Of a stretch of DNA of 12,335 nt, positions 6,301 through 12,335 are shown piece by piece. This DNA is from Elusimicrobiota bacterium (GTDB taxonomy: Bacteria; Elusimicrobiota; Elusimicrobia; UBA1565; UBA9628), in NCBI GenBank assembly GCA_023700845.1, contig JAMPYD010000027.1, forward strand, positions 1 to 12,335. Reading direction: 5' to 3'. Each line of letters opens with the position of its first letter. Positions within the stretch are counted from its first letter, which is position 1. Both the position numbers and the translations under genes were made by a program. Under the pieces are notes generated by a model. It saw nothing but the letters and a program-made list of their open reading frames with translations. It made no database searches and had not been told where the DNA came from.

Positions 6301-6588
6301 ATGAAGCGCGTCCTCGTCGGGACCCTGATCGCCGGACTCACCCTCTCCGTGTTCTCCGACCGCAGCGCCCTCGCCTGCCTGCTGGCGGGAGGCCTGTCGA
6401 CCTTCCTGCTCCTGCAGCTCGGCCCGCGCTCGGTCGTGGAGAAGGTCGGGGCCCTGCTCACCGCCGCCGGGATCGCCTGGCTCGCCGGCCCCCGAGCCGC
6501 GCTGGGCCAGAGCCTGATCGGATACTTCTGCGGCTGGGTCATCGCCGCGACCGCGCTCGCCGTCTACCTGCACCCGCGCGCGGAGTAG
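6301..6588 (+). CDS. Small multi-helix membrane protein of unknown function, first gene of the xseAB operon
   Basis: This encodes a 95-residue, strongly hydrophobic protein with no family that I recognise. Four candidate transmembrane segments are visible: about 4-19 (VLVGTLIAGLTLSVFS), 23-41 (ALACLLAGGLSTFLLLQLG), 47-63 and 69-90 (SLIGYFCGWVIAATALAVYL). Short charged loops separate them (SDRS, GPRSVVEK, GPRAALGQ), and the tail is HPRAE. The size and helix pattern recall small AtpI-like or holin-like proteins, but no specific motif supports either. The ATG directly follows a strong -10 element and lacks a Shine-Dalgarno sequence, so initiation is probably leaderless. It ends 2 nt before xseA, and its last codons contain the xseA ribosome binding site (GGAG, 6582-6585). 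It is probably expressed with exonuclease VII. Confidence 0.72.
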   Translation: MKRVLVGTLIAGLTLSVFSDRSALACLLAGGLSTFLLLQLGPRSVVEKVGALLTAAGIAWLAGPRAALGQSLIGYFCGWVIAATALAVYLHPRAE

Positions 6589-6590
6589 CG

Positions 6591-7781
6591 GTGGAACCGT
6601 CCCGCCGCGTCTTCACGATCTCCGAGCTCAACAGCCAGGTGCACCAGCTCCTGGAGGCCTCCTTCCCCGAGCTGTGGGTCGAGGGCGAGATCTCCAACTG
6701 CAAGGCGTACCCCTCCGGGCACACCTACCTGAGCCTCAAGGACGACAAGGCGCAGATCAAGGCCGTGCTGTTCAAGGGCTCCTCCTTCGGCGTGAAGTTC
6801 AAGTTCACGGACGGCCTCAAGATACTCGCCCGCGGACGCGTCACCTCGTACGAGCCTCGCGGCGACCTTCAGTTCATCATCTCCGCCGCCGAGCCCCGGG
6901 AGAAGGGCGCCCTGCAGCTGGCGCTCGAGCAGCTCAAGGCCAAGCTGATGGCCGAGGGGCTGTTCGACGAGTCCCGCAAGAAGCCGCTGCCCCCCTTCCC
7001 CAAGAGCGTCGGCGTCGTGACCTCGGGCCAGGGCGCGGCCGTGCGCGACATCATCCACGTCCTGAGCCGCCGCTGGCCGGGCCTGTCGATCCGGGTCTGG
7101 CCGGTGAAGGTGCAGGGCCCGGGCGCCGCCGCCGAGATCGCCGACGCGATACGAGGCTTCAACGAGCTCGCCCCCGACACCGACGTCCTACTCGTCGGCC
7201 GCGGCGGCGGCTCCATCGAGGACCTTTGGGCGTTCAACGAGGAGCCGGTCGCGCGCGCGATCGCGGCGTCGGACATCCCCGTCATCTCCTGCGTCGGCCA
7301 CGAGACCGACACGACGATCGCCGACTTCGGCGCCGACCTGCGCGCCCCGACCCCGTCGGCCGCCGCCGAGATGGCCGTCCCCGAGAAGGCCGCGATCCGG
7401 GACCGCGTCGCGGAGCTCGTCGACGCGATGGCCCAGGATCTGCGCGACGCCCTGGAGTCCCTCTCCCGGCGCCTGCAGTACGCGGCTTCGCATCCGCTGC
7501 TGAAGGACCCGAGACGCCTGTGGGAGCAGCGCGTCCAGCGCGTCGACGACCTGGCGATGCGCCTGCCCGAGGCCCTGCGCCGGCGACTCGAGACCCTCGG
7601 CCTGCGCCTCGGCGCGGCGGCCGGAAGGCTCGACGCGATCTCCCCGCTCAACGTGCTCGCCCGCGGCTACGCGATCGCGACGAGCAAGGGAAAGGTTTTG
7701 ACGAGCCCCCGGCAGGTGAGGAAGGGCGATCCGGTGACCGTGCGCCTGTCCGAAGGCGAGCTCAATTGCGAGGTGTCCTAG
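6591..7781 (+). CDS. xseA: Exodeoxyribonuclease VII large subunit
   Basis: XseA is the catalytic large subunit of exonuclease VII, a metal-independent enzyme that degrades single-stranded DNA from both ends to acid-insoluble oligonucleotides in the cytoplasm. The 396-residue protein has the N-terminal OB-fold (FTISELNSQVHQLLE at 8-22, then LWVEGEISN) that binds single-stranded DNA. The catalytic domain starts near 137 (PKSVGVVTSGQGAAVRDI). Conserved blocks GRGGGSIEDLWAFN (203-216), VGHETDTTIADF (235-246) and RAPTPSAAAE (251-260) are intact. The following coiled coil, which docks XseB copies, is shorter than in E. coli (456 residues total). The C-terminal block SPLNVLARGYAI is present. The start is GTG, 2 nt after the previous stop, with GGAG 5 nt upstream. 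The stop overlaps the xseB GTG by one base. Confidence 0.97.
   Translation: MEPSRRVFTISELNSQVHQLLEASFPELWVEGEISNCKAYPSGHTYLSLKDDKAQIKAVLFKGSSFGVKFKFTDGLKILARGRVTSYEPRGDLQFIISAAEPREKGALQLALEQLKAKLMAEGLFDESRKKPLPPFPKSVGVVTSGQGAAVRDIIHVLSRRWPGLSIRVWPVKVQGPGAAAEIADAIRGFNELAPDTDVLLVGRGGGSIEDLWAFNEEPVARAIAASDIPVISCVGHETDTTIADFGADLRAPTPSAAAEMAVPEKAAIRDRVAELVDAMAQDLRDALESLSRRLQYAASHPLLKDPRRLWEQRVQRVDDLAMRLPEALRRRLETLGLRLGAAAGRLDAISPLNVLARGYAIATSKGKVLTSPRQVRKGDPVTVRLSEGELNCEVS
7770..7775 (+). promoter_or_regulatory. Shine-Dalgarno sequence fixing the xseB GTG start
   Basis: GAGGTG inside the last xseA codons, 5 nt before the GTG at 7781, supports xseB initiation overlapping the xseA TAG by one base (TAGTG). 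It excludes the much longer upstream reading of the same frame, which runs through xseA out of frame. Confidence 0.7.
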
Positions 7782-8017
7782 TGGCCAAGGAATCGAAGCC
7801 GGAGACGTTCGAGAAGTCGCTGGAGTCGCTCGAGGAGCTCGTGCGCGAGCTCGAGGCCGGCGACAAGGGGCTCGACGAGTCCCTCGCGCTGTTCGAGAAG
7901 GGCGTGACCTTGTCCAAGGAATTGTCCAAGCGCCTCGAGGACGCGAAGACGAAGGTCGAGGCGCTGTCCAAGGAAGGCGGCAAGCTCGTCAAGAAGCCGT
8001 TCGCCGCCGAGGACTGA
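7781..8017 (+). CDS. xseB: Exodeoxyribonuclease VII small subunit
   Basis: XseB is the small helical-hairpin subunit, several copies of which coat the XseA coiled coil. The protein is 78 residues, the usual size (about 80). The core signature is clear: ETFEKSLESLEELVRELEAGDKGLDESLALFEKGVTLSK matches the family pattern FE..L..LE.IV..LE.G.L.L.ESL..FE.G..L (quoted here as spaced positions 8-46). It ends in a Lys-rich helix (KVEALSKEGGKLVKK) and a short acidic tail. It uses a GTG start coupled to the xseA stop, as is common for this pair. The stop codon abuts the stop of the convergent beta-barrel gene with no intervening base. Confidence 0.95.
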   Translation: MAKESKPETFEKSLESLEELVRELEAGDKGLDESLALFEKGVTLSKELSKRLEDAKTKVEALSKEGGKLVKKPFAAED

Positions 8018-8021
8018 TCAG
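8014..8021. repeat. 8-bp palindrome CTGATCAG carrying the stop codons of two convergent genes
   Basis: The + strand TGA at 8015-8017 ends xseB, and the - strand TGA at 8020-8018 ends the beta-barrel gene. The two stops form TGATCA, extended to CTGATCAG. There is no intergenic base, and I see no U-tract hairpin beside it, so any transcription terminator must lie inside coding sequence or be factor-dependent. Confidence 0.85.
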
Positions 8022-8896
8022 AACCGTCCGGTCAGGGCCAGGCCCAAGACCGGCGCGGCGGAGGCGTTGACGCGCACGCCGGCGTCGCGGTACTCGAAAC
8101 GGCGAAGGAACGCCCAGCCGGCGGACAGCTCCGCCCGCGCGTGGGCCCATTCGAGGCCCAGCCCCGCTTCGGCGCTGAGCGTCTGCTCGCGAAGCCACCG
8201 CGAATCGAGGTCGGGGCGGCCGCGGGCCGAACCGAACGAAGGCGACACCCGGTAGCCGCCGCCGCCGAGCTTCACGCCCGCCTTCGCCTCCGACATCGCG
8301 GAGAGCATGCGCCCCGTCTTGCGCGCGACGCCGATCTCGGGAAGAAGCAGGCGCACGGTCCAAACATCGTCGGGGCGCAGGATCGCGCCGAACAAGGGCA
8401 CGACGGGGAGCGCGCCCCTCGGATCGACTCCCAGGCCCGCGACCCAGGTGCGGCGCGGATTCCCGACGCTCGTCGCGATGACCGAGCCCGCGAGGCTGAA
8501 GCCGTCCCCGGACAGGCGGCGATCTCCGCCCACGCTCGGCGCGATCTGCGCGGCGACCCTCCAGCCGGAAGCGAGCGTTCTTTCATAGCCGACAGCGGCG
8601 CGAAACAGCTGCAGCGTGTCCGGAACGAGCTCTCCCGCGCCGAGATCGAGCGCCGTGCGGCGGTAGAAAACGCCGGCGGTCAATCGTCCCACCCCGAACG
8701 GGCGGCGCACCTCGAGCCGCGCGTCCTGGCGGTATTCCTCGGCCGTGCCGGTGTCCCGGCCGCCTTCGCTCAGGCGGCCGGAGCCCACGTAGACGTTCCG
8801 GTACGACATTTCCAACGGCGCGCCTCCGGGGCGCGCCGGCGCCTGGGCCCGGGCCGAGCCCGCGAGGAGGACGAGGCCGAGAGCGGCGCGCTTCAA
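8018..8896 (-). CDS. Outer-membrane beta-barrel protein, DUF6268-like, coupled to the RND pump
   Basis: The proposed protein is 292 residues, starting at TTG 8896 within a TTGA overlap with the RND gene stop. AGAAGG (8906-8901) lies 4 nt upstream. This start gives MKRAALGLVLLAGSARA, a clean signal peptide with an A-x-A site after residue 17. A longer in-frame ATG reading to 8944 would bury the signal behind an Arg/Pro-rich stretch overlapping the RND gene, so I reject it. The mature protein alternates hydrophobic and polar residues in strand-length runs and ends LALTGRF, the C-terminal Phe typical of BAM-inserted barrels. The stretch AGLGVDPRG.LPVVPLFGAILRPDDVW..RLLLPEIG resembles the DUF6268 pattern of uncharacterised barrels; this is recognised by eye only. 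It may be a porin-like or structural partner of the pump, or merely co-transcribed. Confidence 0.78.
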   Translation of the reverse strand: MKRAALGLVLLAGSARAQAPARPGGAPLEMSYRNVYVGSGRLSEGGRDTGTAEEYRQDARLEVRRPFGVGRLTAGVFYRRTALDLGAGELVPDTLQLFRAAVGYERTLASGWRVAAQIAPSVGGDRRLSGDGFSLAGSVIATSVGNPRRTWVAGLGVDPRGALPVVPLFGAILRPDDVWTVRLLLPEIGVARKTGRMLSAMSEAKAGVKLGGGGYRVSPSFGSARGRPDLDSRWLREQTLSAEAGLGLEWAHARAELSAGWAFLRRFEYRDAGVRVNASAAPVLGLALTGRF

Positions 8897-11800
8897 GCGG
8901 CCTTCTCGAGGCCGCCGATGCGGCGCGCGTGGCCCAGCGACCACAGGCGGAAGCGCTCGACGAAGGCGTAGGCCGCGGGCACGACGAACAAGGTCAGCAG
9001 GGTCGAGCTGATGATGCCGCCGATCGCGGTAACGCCCATGCCCGTGCGCTGGGCCGAGGCCTCATTGAGCCCGACCGCGACGGGGATCATGCCCGCGACG
9101 AGCGCGAACGAGGTCATGAGGATCGGCCGCAGGCGGTCGCGGCCCGCCTGGATGGCGGCGTCGGCGTCGCTCATGCCGCGCGCGGCCAATTGCTTGGTGC
9201 GGTCGACGAGGAGGATCGAGTTCTTCGTCGCGATGCCGAGCAGGAGGATCATGCCGATCATGGAGAAGATGTCGAGCGAGCTCCCCGCCAGCCACAGCGC
9301 GAAGAAGCCGCCGCTCGCCGCCAGCGGCAGGACGAGCATGATCGTCAGCGGCGTCACGAACGACTGGTACAGGCTCGCGAGCACGAGGTAGATGAAGAAC
9401 GTGCCGAGCAGGGCCGCGATCGACATGTTCACGACCAGCTCCTCGAAATCCTCGGCCATGCCCTCGAAGCGATAGGAGACGCCGGGCGGCGGGGCCAGCT
9501 CACCGGCGAGCAGCTCGCGGAAATCGGCCATCACGGCGGCGAGGCCGGGGCCGTGGGGCGCCACGTCGGCGCCGAGGCGCACCGAGCGCGCGCGGTCCGA
9601 GCGGTTGACGGCCGCCGGCGAGCGGCCCGAGACCGCGGCCCCGGCGTCGGCGAGGCGCACGAGGCGACCGTTGAGGTTCGGGACGCGGATTTCGCCGAAA
9701 TCGGCCTGGAGGTCGCGCTGCTCGTCCTTCAGGCGCACGCGCACGTCGTACTCGCGGCCGCTCTTGCGGTAGACGACCGGCGTCTCGCCCTCGATCTGCG
9801 CGCGCAGCTCGCGCCCGACCATCGTCGTCGACAGGCCCAGGCGCTTGGCCCTCTCGGCGTCGAGGACGGCGCGGACCTCGGGCTTGCCCGGCTTCTCGCT
9901 GAGCTCCGGCTCGAGCAGGCCGGGATGGTCCTTGAACCGGGGGAAGACCTTGGCGGCGTACTCTCGCAGCTGGGCGGCGTCCTGGCCGAGGAACACGAGG
10001 TTGAAGGGGCTGTCCCCGTTGCTCATCTCCTCGTAGTCCTTCACGGCGACCTTCCAGCTCTCGTACGGCTTGAATTCCTCGCGCAGCGCGGTCTTGAAGG
10101 CGGTGGTGTTCAGCGTCCGCTCGCGGCGCGGCACCATCTCCACGTAGAAGTCGGCCTTGTGCGACTCGTTGTCGGCGTTGTCGACCGTGAGCTTGGTCAG
10201 CTTGATCTCCTTGTGGGCGCGCACGATCGCGTCGATCGTCGCGGCCGCCCGGGCCGTCGCCTCGAGGCTGGCGCCGGGCTCGAGCTCGAGGGTGACCATG
10301 AACTGCCCGCTCTCCTGCGGCGGAAGGAAGGTCTTCGGCACCAGGGCCGCGAAGCCGAGGCTGGCGGCGAACAGCGCCGCCGCGAAGCCGAGCACGAGGC
10401 CCGGCCGGGCGTGGGAGCGGCGCAGGGCCGAACCGTACCAGTCCTCGAGCCGCGCCTGGGCCCGGTCGAGCGACTTGAGCAGGCGGGCGAGCCGCCCCGT
10501 TCCCTCGCCGTGCCCGCCGCCCTTCGCGGCGAAATACGCCGACAGCATCGGGGCGATCGTCAGCGCGTCGAACAGCGAGATCACCATCGCGAACACGACG
10601 GTCAGGCCGAACTGCTTGAAGAACTGGCCGACGATGCCCTTGAGGAACGCGATCGGCAGGAACACCGCGATGACGGTCGCCGTCGTCGCGATGACGGCCA
10701 GCGACACCTCCCGAGCGCCGTTGACGGCCGCCTGCTCCGACGGCTCGCCGGCCTCCTGACGCTTGAAGATGTTCTCGCGCACGACGATCGCGTCGTCGAT
10801 GAGCAGGCCGACGGCGAGGCTCATCGCGAGCAGGGACATCATGTTGATCGTGAAGTCGAAGGCGTACATCAGGACGAAGGCGCCGAGGAGCGAGGTCGGG
10901 ATCGCGAGGCCCGTGATCAAGGTCGAGCGCAGGCTGCCGAGGAACAGGAACACGACGACGAAGGTGAGCAGGATGCCGAGCCAGATCGTCTCGACCACGT
11001 CGTCGACGTTGTCGCTGATCACCTTGGAGCGGTCCATGACGATCACGAGCTTCGGGGCCCCCGGCCGGGAGGCGATGTCGTCCTGCAGGCGCTTGAGCCG
11101 GTCCTTCACCGCGCCGACGACCGCCAGCGTGTTCGAGCCCGACTGGCGGTACACCTGGAGATAGACCGCGGGCTTGCCGTTCCAGAAGGCCCGCGTCCTT
11201 TCGTCGACGAGGCCCTCGCCGACCGTGCCCAGGTCGCGCACGCGGATCGGGGTCTCGTTGCCCCGGAACGCGACGACGACGCCGCCGATCTCCGCCGGGT
11301 CCGAGAACTCGCCGACGGTGCGGAACAGGCGGTCGCCCGCCCCGCGGGTGACGCGGCCGGCGGGGACGTTGACGCCGGCGATGCGCAGCGCGTCGGAGAC
11401 CGCGCCCGCCGACAGCTCGCGACGCGTCAGCTCCGCGCGGTCGAGCGCCACGCGGATCTCGCGCTTGCGGCCGCCGACGACCTCGACGAGGCCGACCTGG
11501 GCGACCTGCTGGAGCGCGGGGCGGACCACGTCGTCGGCCAGGTCGAACAGCTCGCCCGGGGGCAGGTCGGCCGAGATCGCGATCGCGAGCTGGGGCATGT
11601 CGCTCGGGTCGAAGCGGCGGATGACGGGCTCCTTCGCGTCGTCCGGAAGCTTGCGCCGGGCCAGCGCCACGCGGTCGCGGACCTGCTGCTCGGCGTGCTG
11701 GGGATTGGTCTCGAGCGTGAACTCGGCGATGATCGTACCGACGCCCTCCTTGGCGGTCGCGCGCAGCTTCTTGAGGCCGGCGATCGTCGCGATCTCGTCC

Positions 11801-12003
11801 TCGAGCGGCTTGAGGATCTGGGTCTCGACCTCGTCGGGGCCGGCTCCCGGGTAGGCCACCGTCGCGCTGATGACGGGAAAGGCCACGTCCGGATACAGGT
11901 CCACGCCCATGCGCGTCATCAGGAGGCCGCCGGCCGTCAGCATGAGGATGACGGCGCTGGTCACGAACACGGGCTGCTTGATCGACAGTTCGGGGAGGTC
12001 CAT
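8893..12003 (-). CDS. RND-family efflux transporter, AcrB/HAE1-like inner-membrane pump
   Basis: This 1036-residue protein has the size and fold of AcrB-type proton-driven exporters, which act as inner-membrane trimers. It starts with a transmembrane helix after MDLPELSIKQPVFV. The porter signature LYPDVAFPVISATVAYPGAGPDEVE appears here as residues 36-60. Transmembrane helix 4 contains GLLIDDAIVVREN, with D403 and D404 matching the proton-relay aspartates of AcrB (D407/D408). K927 in GIATKNSILLVD matches AcrB K940, and RLRPILMTS follows. The proton relay is therefore intact and the pump should be active. The hydrophilic loops contain the expected duplicated porter repeats. AGGA lies 5 nt before the ATG, which is 1 nt after the TolC-like gene. 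The substrate cannot be read from sequence; drug, lipid or metabolite export are all possible. No adaptor gene is visible in the window. Confidence 0.95.
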   Translation of the reverse strand: MDLPELSIKQPVFVTSAVILMLTAGGLLMTRMGVDLYPDVAFPVISATVAYPGAGPDEVETQILKPLEDEIATIAGLKKLRATAKEGVGTIIAEFTLETNPQHAEQQVRDRVALARRKLPDDAKEPVIRRFDPSDMPQLAIAISADLPPGELFDLADDVVRPALQQVAQVGLVEVVGGRKREIRVALDRAELTRRELSAGAVSDALRIAGVNVPAGRVTRGAGDRLFRTVGEFSDPAEIGGVVVAFRGNETPIRVRDLGTVGEGLVDERTRAFWNGKPAVYLQVYRQSGSNTLAVVGAVKDRLKRLQDDIASRPGAPKLVIVMDRSKVISDNVDDVVETIWLGILLTFVVVFLFLGSLRSTLITGLAIPTSLLGAFVLMYAFDFTINMMSLLAMSLAVGLLIDDAIVVRENIFKRQEAGEPSEQAAVNGAREVSLAVIATTATVIAVFLPIAFLKGIVGQFFKQFGLTVVFAMVISLFDALTIAPMLSAYFAAKGGGHGEGTGRLARLLKSLDRAQARLEDWYGSALRRSHARPGLVLGFAAALFAASLGFAALVPKTFLPPQESGQFMVTLELEPGASLEATARAAATIDAIVRAHKEIKLTKLTVDNADNESHKADFYVEMVPRRERTLNTTAFKTALREEFKPYESWKVAVKDYEEMSNGDSPFNLVFLGQDAAQLREYAAKVFPRFKDHPGLLEPELSEKPGKPEVRAVLDAERAKRLGLSTTMVGRELRAQIEGETPVVYRKSGREYDVRVRLKDEQRDLQADFGEIRVPNLNGRLVRLADAGAAVSGRSPAAVNRSDRARSVRLGADVAPHGPGLAAVMADFRELLAGELAPPPGVSYRFEGMAEDFEELVVNMSIAALLGTFFIYLVLASLYQSFVTPLTIMLVLPLAASGGFFALWLAGSSLDIFSMIGMILLLGIATKNSILLVDRTKQLAARGMSDADAAIQAGRDRLRPILMTSFALVAGMIPVAVGLNEASAQRTGMGVTAIGGIISSTLLTLFVVPAAYAFVERFRLWSLGHARRIGGLEKAA
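8901..8906 (-). promoter_or_regulatory. Shine-Dalgarno sequence supporting the TTG start of the beta-barrel gene
   Basis: AGAAGG on the - strand, inside the RND gene's last codons, lies 4 nt before TTG 8896. Together with the signal peptide that begins exactly there, it decides the start in favour of TTG. Confidence 0.6.
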
Positions 12004-12004
12004 T

Positions 12005-12335
12005 TTATTCCTGGGAGTACGGCTTCATCCGCGCCGCCGCGAGGCGCACCTGCAGCTCCTCGCCGACGAGGGCGCGCCGCGCGGCCGCCCAGTCCTGCTC
12101 CGCCTGGAGCACGAAGAACGTCGTCGTCCGGCCCTCGCCGTGGCGGCGGCGCTCGGTCTCGACGCGCTCGAGCTGGGCCTTCTCGATCTCGCGCGCGAGC
12201 GCCACGCGGCGGCGGGCGTCCTCGAGGCGGTCCGAGAGGTCCTTCCAGTTCGCCGCCGACTCGTAGGCGGCGCGGCGCGCGCGCTCGCCCGCCGCCTCGG
12301 CCTCGGCCTTGTGGCCGCCGCCGACGGAGCGGAGC
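12005..12335 (-). CDS. TolC-like outer-membrane efflux protein, C-terminal part (5' end outside window)
   Basis: The - strand frame is open from the window end to the TAA at 12007-12005, giving 109 complete residues. The sequence is a long amphipathic helical hairpin typical of the second repeat of outer-membrane efflux proteins: YESAANWKDLSDRLEDA, then RVALAREIEKAQLERVETER, then the turn GRTTTFFVLQAEQDW and a return helix ending LAAARMKPYSQE. The G-x-T-T...VL.AE/Q turn is the family hallmark. TolC-type trimers form the outer-membrane channel and periplasmic tunnel for RND pumps. The RND gene starts 1 nt downstream, so the two are co-translated and very likely form one exporter. The order channel gene then pump gene differs from the common adaptor-pump-channel order. 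A GTG at 12205 is internal, not the start. Confidence 0.88.
   Translation of the reverse strand, partial: LRSVGGGHKAEAEAAGERARRAAYESAANWKDLSDRLEDARRRVALAREIEKAQLERVETERRRHGEGRTTTFFVLQAEQDWAAARRALVGEELQVRLAAARMKPYSQE

Noticed and set aside
6674..8017. A 447-codon + strand frame that would fuse upstream sequence to xseB
   Set aside because: Its first part is an out-of-frame shadow of xseA. Only the end, from GTG 7781 with its own Shine-Dalgarno sequence, matches XseB.
8897..8944. N-terminal extension of the beta-barrel protein to the ATG at 8944
   Set aside because: It overlaps the RND gene by 52 bp and places 16 Arg/Pro-rich residues before the signal peptide. The TTG at 8896 has a better-placed ribosome binding site.
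10157..11854. Long + strand open frames opposite the RND gene
   Set aside because: They are antisense shadows rich in Ser, Arg and Pro. The - strand frame is an unambiguous, complete RND transporter with its proton-relay residues.

Overview
This window is GC-rich (roughly two thirds G+C by eye), densely coding bacterial chromosome. It holds 13 supportable genes, two of them cut by the window ends, and no tRNA, rRNA, CRISPR array or insertion sequence that I can see. Signal peptides, a TolC-type protein, an RND pump and a beta-barrel ending in Phe indicate a diderm (Gram-negative type) bacterium. The order pheS-pheT-(ZapB-like)-zapA and the Cys-rich PheS insert fit deltaproteobacterial or Elusimicrobiota-like lineages. 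That placement is an inference and cannot be settled without a search.

Layout. (1) Positions 1-5208, + strand, form a tightly packed operon: the 3' end of pheS, pheT, a 78-residue ZapB-like coiled coil, zapA, rarA (mgsA) and a 183-residue exported protein of unknown function. All junctions overlap or are 1 nt apart. (2) Positions 5209-5321 are a convergent gap holding what looks like the 3' relic of a gene on the - strand. (3) Positions 5322-6224, - strand, encode a 300-residue membrane-anchored protein with a Pro/Ala linker and two STI1-like Asn-Pro modules. (4) Positions 6225-6300 are a 76-bp divergent promoter region in which both predicted transcripts begin at or within a few bases of the start codons. 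(5) Positions 6301-8017, + strand, form a second operon: a 95-residue multi-helix membrane protein, xseA and xseB. (6) Positions 12335-8018, - strand, form a third operon: the 3' end of a TolC-like outer-membrane factor, a complete RND transporter, and a DUF6268-like beta-barrel. This operon ends in an 8-bp palindrome that supplies its stop codon and that of xseB.

Functional picture. The first operon joins translation (phenylalanyl-tRNA synthetase), FtsZ-ring assembly (ZapA and its coiled-coil partner) and replication-fork maintenance (RarA). The second contains both subunits of exonuclease VII. The third is an envelope efflux system whose adaptor (membrane fusion protein) is not in view. The most interesting unknowns are the STI1-like membrane protein, its apparently leaderless divergent neighbour, the exported protein coupled to rarA, and the extra beta-barrel coupled to the RND pump. 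I did not find a clear new defence or mobile system. Most of the window is housekeeping with a few uncharacterised accessory proteins.
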